Shown here: piece after piece, positions 57,339-64,000 of the stretch | Layout of the letters: the number at the start of each line of letters is the position of its first letter | How positions within the stretch are numbered: the first letter of the stretch is position 1 | Notes under the pieces: model-generated | The model's database searches: none | Told to the model about the DNA's origin: nothing | Seen by the model: only the letters and a program-made list of their open reading frames with translations | NCBI GenBank assembly: GCA_002104895.1 | Contig: MCFG01000153.1 | Span: 1 to 64,000 of the forward strand | Length of the DNA stretch: 64,000 nt | Source: Anaeromyces robustus | Taxonomy: Eukaryota; Neocallimastigomycota; Neocallimastigomycetes; Neocallimastigales; Neocallimastigaceae | Reading direction: 5' to 3' | Translations under genes and position numbers: made by a program

Positions 57339-60300
57339 CATATTAAAAATAATTTAATAATTAATGTTTGATTTCTCATTTTATTTTATTTTTTATTTGT
57401 TTAATATCATTAAAAGTACATATAAAATTTTTGTTTTTATTTTAAGAGTTTTTTTTTTTATACTTTTATGTATATGATAATAATAATAATTAAAAAATAT
57501 TATTAATATTACTTATATATTATAAAAAATAATTATATATATATATTTATAAAAAATTGTTATATATAATATTAATAATAATAATTATATATATAAGAAT
57601 AAACAATATTATAAAAAGGAATAAAATAATATAAAAAAACAATTTCTTATAATGTATATTTATAAATAACATCAAATATTTATAATAATGAATAATAAAA
57701 CATCTTCAATATTTATTAACTTATTCAATATTATTTATTTTATTAAGAAAATGTTTTATATATAACAATATATAAAATTTATAAAATATATATTTACTAA
57801 TATTAATAATTATTTCTATCTTTATTATTTTTAATATAAACTTTTTCTATGATTATATCTTTTATTTGAATAAATATATATAATATTTAGAATTATAAGA
57901 ATTGAATTATATGCTACTTTTTATTAAAAGTAAATAGAAAAAAATAATAAAATAAAAATTCAAGTACATATTTTTTTTTTATTTTGATAAAATTAATAAT
58001 TGAAATAACAATGTAATAGTTATACAAAGGAATAATAGGGTTATCTTATTTATTCAACAAATAAATTATAAATAAAGTTTATTTAAAGTATTTTAATGTT
58101 ACACAAATCGTGTTTGAAAATTTTATATATATTTTAACTTTTCAGTATTGACAACATATATGAAAATTGTTAAATTTGGATTATTTGAAAGTTTAACATT
58201 ATATACAACATATAGTATTAAAACAACAGGTAACATGTATCAGTAATAAATATTAATTATTATTTTAAATTAATTTATTATTAAAAAATATTTTAGATTA
58301 TTTTTTAAATATTAAGTTTTATTTATAATTAATATATTTATATCTTAATAAAAGAAGATGTAAAATATATGATTAAAATTAATTATCAAATTAGTAATAT
58401 CTAGTGTTAAATTTATTTTATAAAATATATATATTTTATTTTTATATATATTTTATTTGAATTAGTTTAAATAATTGATTTTGTTCAGTTATATTATTAT
58501 AATATAATAAAAAAAAATTATTGATAATAAAAAGAGTCACATTTATGGCAAAAGGCTCTTATTTGAATGGATGCTAAAATATATATAAAAATAAAATATA
58601 TAATAAACTCTATATTAATAATAATTTTTTTTAATAATTTATTAATATATAGTTATAAAAAAAGAAAAATAGATATTTAATTATTATTCATATAATTTAT
58701 TTATTTCAACTTTAAATAAAAGAAAAATAATACATATCAAATAATAAATCATATTATTTGATATATATATTACTCTGTTATTATTTTATAAATTACTTTC
58801 CATTTGAGTTTGTTTTTTCTTTATTTATATTAATCTTTGTGATTCATGTCTTCTATTATAATAATCATATTTTTTCTTAATATAGCATATAGCATATTAA
58901 TATATTGTCAGTAATGGATAATTATTATAAAAAGCAATAAAATTTACATATTTAATTATTAAAATCATTAAAATGAATAAATATTAAACAATTTAATAAT
59001 GAATAAAATCATTTATTTCTTTTACAAAAATATGTAAATATTAATATTTATTCACATATTCATTTATATTTGTTTTTTATTATTTATTTATTTGCAATTT
59101 ACTTATTTTTGGTAAACGTATGACTTTCTTTAATAAATAACAAAGCAATACATTAAAATAAATTTATATTATAATATTTTAAATATAATAATAATTATAA
59201 AAAAAAGAAAGATAAAAAAAAATTATTTATGTAATATTTATACATTTATTTATTTCATAATTCTAATTATTAAAAATCTAATTATTTAAAAAAAATATTA
59301 ATTATATATATTGAATATAATTCAATATATTATTAAATGTAAAATAATATATTATAGCATAATTAAATACATTTTATATAAATATATTATTATTATAGTT
59401 AAAATATATATTTTTATTTTAATTTATTATGAAATTCTTTCTGTCAAATTTTGAAAAAGTTTTGGTATAGTTTTTTTTTCTTTTTTTTTTTTAAAAAAAA
59501 AAAAGCTATTTAAACCATGAATTTTTATATAAATAAAATACATCTTCTGTTTTTTTAATAAAAAAAATATTTATCGAACAAAAATTGATAGATTTATATA
59601 TATTCAATATTATATAGATAAAAAAATTAATATGGATAAAACAAAATAATATATATAGCATAAATAATAATCAAATTTAGAATAATATATAAATATAATA
59701 ACTTTGTATATTTTAAAAGTAAATAAGATTAATAAGTTTTTATATTTAAAATAAAGCATGTTAAAGGTTACAATAACTATTTAATAAAATTTTTTACATC
59801 TTTAAATATTATTATATATTAAAAGATATTTTTTCTTCTTTATACTTAAAAAGATATAAATAAACATTTTTTTAAATATAATATAATTGTTTTTTTCTTT
59901 TTTTTTTAATCATTTTATTGCTATCTTATTAAAAAATAAAGAGAAGTTTAATAATTAAAATGAGTGGATTATAAGTGTGAAAGGTTTTGTTAGCAACATT
60001 TATAAATATTTTACTTATTTAAAATGGTATATTTATTATAATATTCTTACATTTATACATTTAACTAATAATATTTTATCAATATATATTATTAAAAAAA
60101 TTATAAATAATATAAAAAAAACAAAAATAATCATCAATAAATTGTTTATTTTATTTTATATTTTATTATTTAAATAATTTTATAATTTTTAAAATTTTTA
60201 ATATAAAATATATTTATTTATATATATTTAATACAATATAAATTAATTATAAATATATAAATTAATATATCTAATATTATATAAATATGTGGTATAAAAT

Positions 60301-61844
60301 AAATTTAAAAAATATAAATAAAAATATTAACATATTAATCTATTATAAATTATATATATATAATTTATTATTATAAAGTTAATAAACAAATATATAAATT
60401 TTATTATTATTATTTTTTAAAATTGTTTTTTGAGTTTATTTATTTTTTATTATATGTAAATTATTAATAAAATTAATAAATAAATAAATAAATAAATTAA
60501 AAACAAATATGCTAAAGAAATTAAAATGAAAAATAATTATTTTCTTTTAATATTGTTCAAATTTATATATTTAAATTAAATTTCTTTATACCTTTTTTAA
60601 TTATTATTTTATACCTCTAATAAAATAATAATAATAATAATAATAAGATATTACTATATTTAAAAAAAATATTTCAAACCACATATATATTTTTTTTTAA
60701 AAAAAAAAAATTAATTATTTTAATTATAAAAATAGTATAATAATAATTACATATAAAAACTTCTTTTATATATAAGCTAACTAAAACACTTAGATATAAT
60801 TAAAATTTTAACTTTTTATATTCATAATTTTAATGTATATATTTAGGGAAAGCACTTTAATAATAAAAACTATTTTAAAAATCATAGAAATTTTTGAAAT
60901 AAAAAAAAATATATAATGTTACATTTGTCAATTCATTAAACTAAATAAATATCATTTGTCAATTCATTAAACTAAATAAATACCATTTGTCAATTCATTA
61001 AACTAAATGAATAAATTTAAAACTTAAAGTAAATATATACATGAATATAAAACATAGACGAATATATAACATTTACAATTTTGATATAAATATCATTAAT
61101 AAACTATTACATAATACGGTAATACTTCAATATAATGAATTTTATTTTTAAAAACATTTAAAAAAAAACATTTAATTTTTGTTAAAATAAATAAAGAAAA
61201 ACAAACTTCAATTAAACGTTCTAAAGGAAAAAAAATAAAAATAAAAATAATTCATTCTTCAAATTATTTTTAAAAAATTTTTTTATTGTAAAAAAATATA
61301 AAAAATATTTTTATTCTTAAATAATTAACAAATATTCCTTCAAAATTTAATATATATTTTTATATCAAATATTTTATAAATTAAAAAACAATTATAAAAT
61401 GTTATATTCTTTAAATTAACAAAGAAAAAAAAGAAAAAGTAAGAAGGAAAAATAATAAAGAGTCATTAAATATTTTATAAAAAGATAAATTTTTTATAAA
61501 AAAATATTATTAATTATAATATTAATAATTATAAGAAATTCAAAAAACAATTAGAATACTAAAAATATATTATTTTTTTTTTTAAAAAAAAAAACATTTT
61601 GACAAATATATAAATAATTTATTAATTTATTTTTTCTTTAAAAAAAAAAATAATGTCAATTAATTTCAAATTATAATTAGTTTCAAATTAAAATTTAAAA
61701 TATTTAAATAAAATACTAATTATAAATATAATAATATACATATTTATTTAATTAAAATTTTTTTTTTTTTTTTTTTGGAAATATTAAACTTTCTTATATA
61801 AAAAAAAATAAAAGTAAAAAATTAAATATCATAAATCAAATAAA
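57339..61844. other. A/T-rich intergenic region, no recognisable gene
   Basis: About 4.5 kb with no coding-like sequence. A plus-strand frame at 59977-60177 starts at GTG and is low in complexity, so I do not call it. Contains a 31-bp triplet repeat at 60922 and short A- and T-runs before the next gene. Confidence 0.55.
60922..61014. repeat. Three tandem copies of a 31-bp unit
   Basis: CATTTGTCAATTCATTAAAC starts at 60922, 60953 and 60984, an exact 31-bp period. The copies are identical except at the 3' edge (AATAT, AATAC, then ATGAATAA). It lies about 830 bp upstream of the next ATG. Confidence 0.95.
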
Positions 61845-64000
61845 ATGTCATACGAGGAAACACTCAATAACTTGAAAAGTAAATTACCTTCCCAATACAG
61901 GGATAATATTATTGATTATAAAACATTAAAAAATGGTGTTGCTGAGGTAGTAACAAGTTTAAATAAGACCGGCCTTTATGACCTACAAGACCATTCTCAT
62001 CTTATTATAGATAGTGATATGAAAACTAATATTGATAATCATATTAGAGATACTTTTAAGAAAAATGGTATTATTGTAGATGATAATACAGTAATTGAAA
62101 TATTTGATGATGATGATATTACTCATATTTCTACATCTTCTAATAATGATAATCAACATATAAAATTTAAACTTGAAAATGAAAACGAAAAAATTAATGT
62201 TTATCCAGAAACCCAAAACAAAAATAAAGATGAAAATAAAGATGAAAATAAAGATGAAAATGAAAATGAAAATGAAAATAAGAATAAAGATAAAAATGAA
62301 AATGAAATTAAAAATGTAAATGATACTGATAAATTACCACCAATTTATAATGAACATCAACAGGATTTAAGTTCTGTTACTTCTATTTATGAAAAGGATC
62401 TTCATTATAATTATAAAGTTGATTTAGAAAAAGAATTGAAAAAGAGTCAAGTTAAACTAGTTAAATTTATTAATAATGTAAAAGATAAAGATGAAATTAT
62501 TAATGGAGTCTCTTTAAAACATTATCAAATCTTTTATGCTTTAAGAGAAATCGAAAATGAAAATGGGAATAAACAATTACGATCAAGTTTAATTGTCAGT
62601 ATAAATAAAGTCGAGCCAAAAGATCTTGATATTAAAAAATTTTTAGATGAAATTACTGATCAAAATACTGAACTTTTTGAAAGTGAAGAATCTACTCAAT
62701 CAGAAGAAAATAATAAAGAAAATGAGAGTAATAAAGAAAATGAAAGTAACAAAGAAAATGAGAGTAATAATGAAAATGAAAGTAACAAAGAAAATGAGAG
62801 TAATAATGAAAAAATCGATGAAGAAAAAATTGATAAAGAAAAAATTGATGAAGAAAAGATTAATGAAAAAAAAATTGATGAAGAAAAGATTGATGAAGAA
62901 AAAATTGATGAAGAACATTTAAAAATGATAATAGAAAGTTTAAAAATTAATCCACCTGCTTCAAGTAAATCAACTTTAGAAGATATTGCTGAAATACCAA
63001 CAAATGAATCTCTTAAAATTGATTCTAAAAATAAACTACCAATTCCAATTACTGATATTGATATTTTAAGATTAAGTCAAAGTCCTGTAGATTATCAATA
63101 TAATGAACATATGTTAGGAAAAATTCAACATATTGATTCTAATGAATTTATTAATAATACAGGAAGAATTAATTCCTTGAATTCTATTCCATCTCAATTA
63201 TCAACTGATGATGATGATATTAATGATATTAATGATATTGATCAGGATGATCAAGATGAAATTTATAGTTTCCAAGATGATGAAGGTAAACATTTCTTTA
63301 TATATATATATATTAAATAAAATATAACTATAATCCATATATAAAATAGAATATAATTTTTTTTATAAAAATTCTAAAATTTATAAAATTATTAAAAAAT
63401 AAATTTTTTTTTTTTAAAAAAAATCCTATTATTTATAAAAGTATCTATTATATTACCAAGTTCTTCAAATGATAACATAGAAGATAATAAGAAAAAAGAA
63501 ATTGAACCAGATCCAATTGCAATGAAAGGTGATAGTGAAGATATGGTTAAAAGACGTGCTACTATTATTCAAAAAAGATTATCAGAATATAATAATGATA
63601 ATGGTATTTCCAAAGAAAAAGTCATACAATTATTCAATAATAATAAAAAAGCTTTTTCATCTCGTAGAAATAGTAGTTATAGTTTTTATGAAGGAAAATT
63701 ATCTTCTGTTCCTTCTTCAATTATAGAACAATCATCTTTGAGTGAAATAGGTTCTTCTGATAATATACAAAATTATTGGGAAATTCCGATTTATTCTTAT
63801 TATGCCTATACTTTAATTCAAGAAGAGGAACAAATGAATGAAATTAGTGTAGAAATTCGAAATACTACTGAACCTGAAAGTTTTGACATTGAAATTGAAG
63901 AAGAACCATCTAAAGAAACTTTAGTTTCTAGACAATTGTCTTGTGTATCTTTTAGTACGCCAGAAACTAAAATTTCTAAAGTTAATTTCGAACCCCCAAT
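61845..64000 (+). CDS. Acidic repeat-rich protein, possible SPX-like N-terminus (partial at right edge)
   Basis: Exon 1 61845-63285 ends at a GTAAAC donor. Exon 2 starts at 63442 in matching phase after ATTTATAAAAG and stays open to the window edge, giving over 660 residues. Residues 13-32 (KLPSQYRDNIIDYKTLKNGV) and the following AEVVTSLNKTGLYDLQ recall the start of SPX domains in fungal SPX-RING proteins (…EW…yYKqLKk…). The SPX domain senses inositol pyrophosphates, but this resemblance is weak and made from memory of the family pattern. Residues about 125-165 hold NKDEN/NENEN repeats, and about 286-363 hold SNKENE and EKIDEEKIDK repeats, highly charged and probably coiled or disordered. Exon 2 is Ser/Glu-rich with RRATIIQKRL. 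No catalytic domain is visible before the sequence ends. Confidence 0.7.

Noticed and set aside
59977-60177. 66-residue plus-strand frame with many Ile/Lys/Asn
   Set aside because: GTG start, low complexity, no splice or homology signal.
60922-61014. CRISPR-like regular repeat
   Set aside because: The 31-bp units are directly adjacent with no spacers; a tandem repeat in a eukaryotic genome.

Overview
The window is a very A+T-rich nuclear eukaryotic segment. Its marks are long TTA/AAT trinucleotide arrays, poly-asparagine stretches inside proteins, short introns with GTAAGT-like donors and AG acceptors, A-rich leaders before ATG, and TAA stops. Together with a fungal-type Agd3-like polysaccharide deacetylase pair and a DH-PH-SH3 RhoGEF, this fits an anaerobic gut fungus (Neocallimastigomycota). 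That assignment is inference; an amoebozoan such as a dictyostelid is the main alternative. Genes are sparse and separated by kilobases of A/T-rich DNA.

Left part (1-22.4 kb, all genes on the minus strand): a truncated multi-pass membrane protein at the left edge; its full-length paralogue at 6990-8483, about seven membrane segments with a long Ser/Asn-rich tail; a two-exon gene for a small secreted cysteine-rich protein (14040-14650, 128 aa, reconstructed here); and one large RhoGEF gene (15439-22428). I reconstruct the RhoGEF from 11 exons whose phases all agree: 1900 aa with a poly-Asn N-terminus, then DH, PH and two SH3 domains.

Middle part (27.1-37.9 kb): a divergent pair of half-size ABCA-type transporters. 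The minus-strand one (five exons, 1351 aa) has a very large first extracellular loop with helical repeats, Gly/Met-rich, Gly/Ser-rich and Thr/Lys-rich segments. The plus-strand one (seven exons, 918 aa) is compact. About 2.1 kb separates them, with two strong palindromes. One intron of the plus-strand gene carries three tandem copies of a 106-bp unit, each with a TACTAAC branch-point-like box.

Right part (38.7-64 kb): 3' ends of one LINE-like (non-LTR) retrotransposon family occur at 38.7, 39.2, 51.0 and 57.0 kb, all on the plus strand, with poly-A tails. The 57-kb copy has a 10-bp target-site duplication. A decayed reverse-transcriptase segment lies at 51.4-52.0 kb. Two single-exon paralogues of an Agd3-like (CE18) extracellular deacetylase lie at 47150-49315 and 53802-55949, with signal peptides and probable GPI anchors. 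The window ends inside an acidic, repeat-rich protein with a possible SPX-like N-terminus.

I see no operon-like arrangement. The apparent theme is the cell surface and membrane (7TM-like proteins, ABCA lipid-type transporters, secreted and GPI-anchored proteins) plus one Rho-signalling regulator. No convincing tRNA, rRNA or CRISPR was found.
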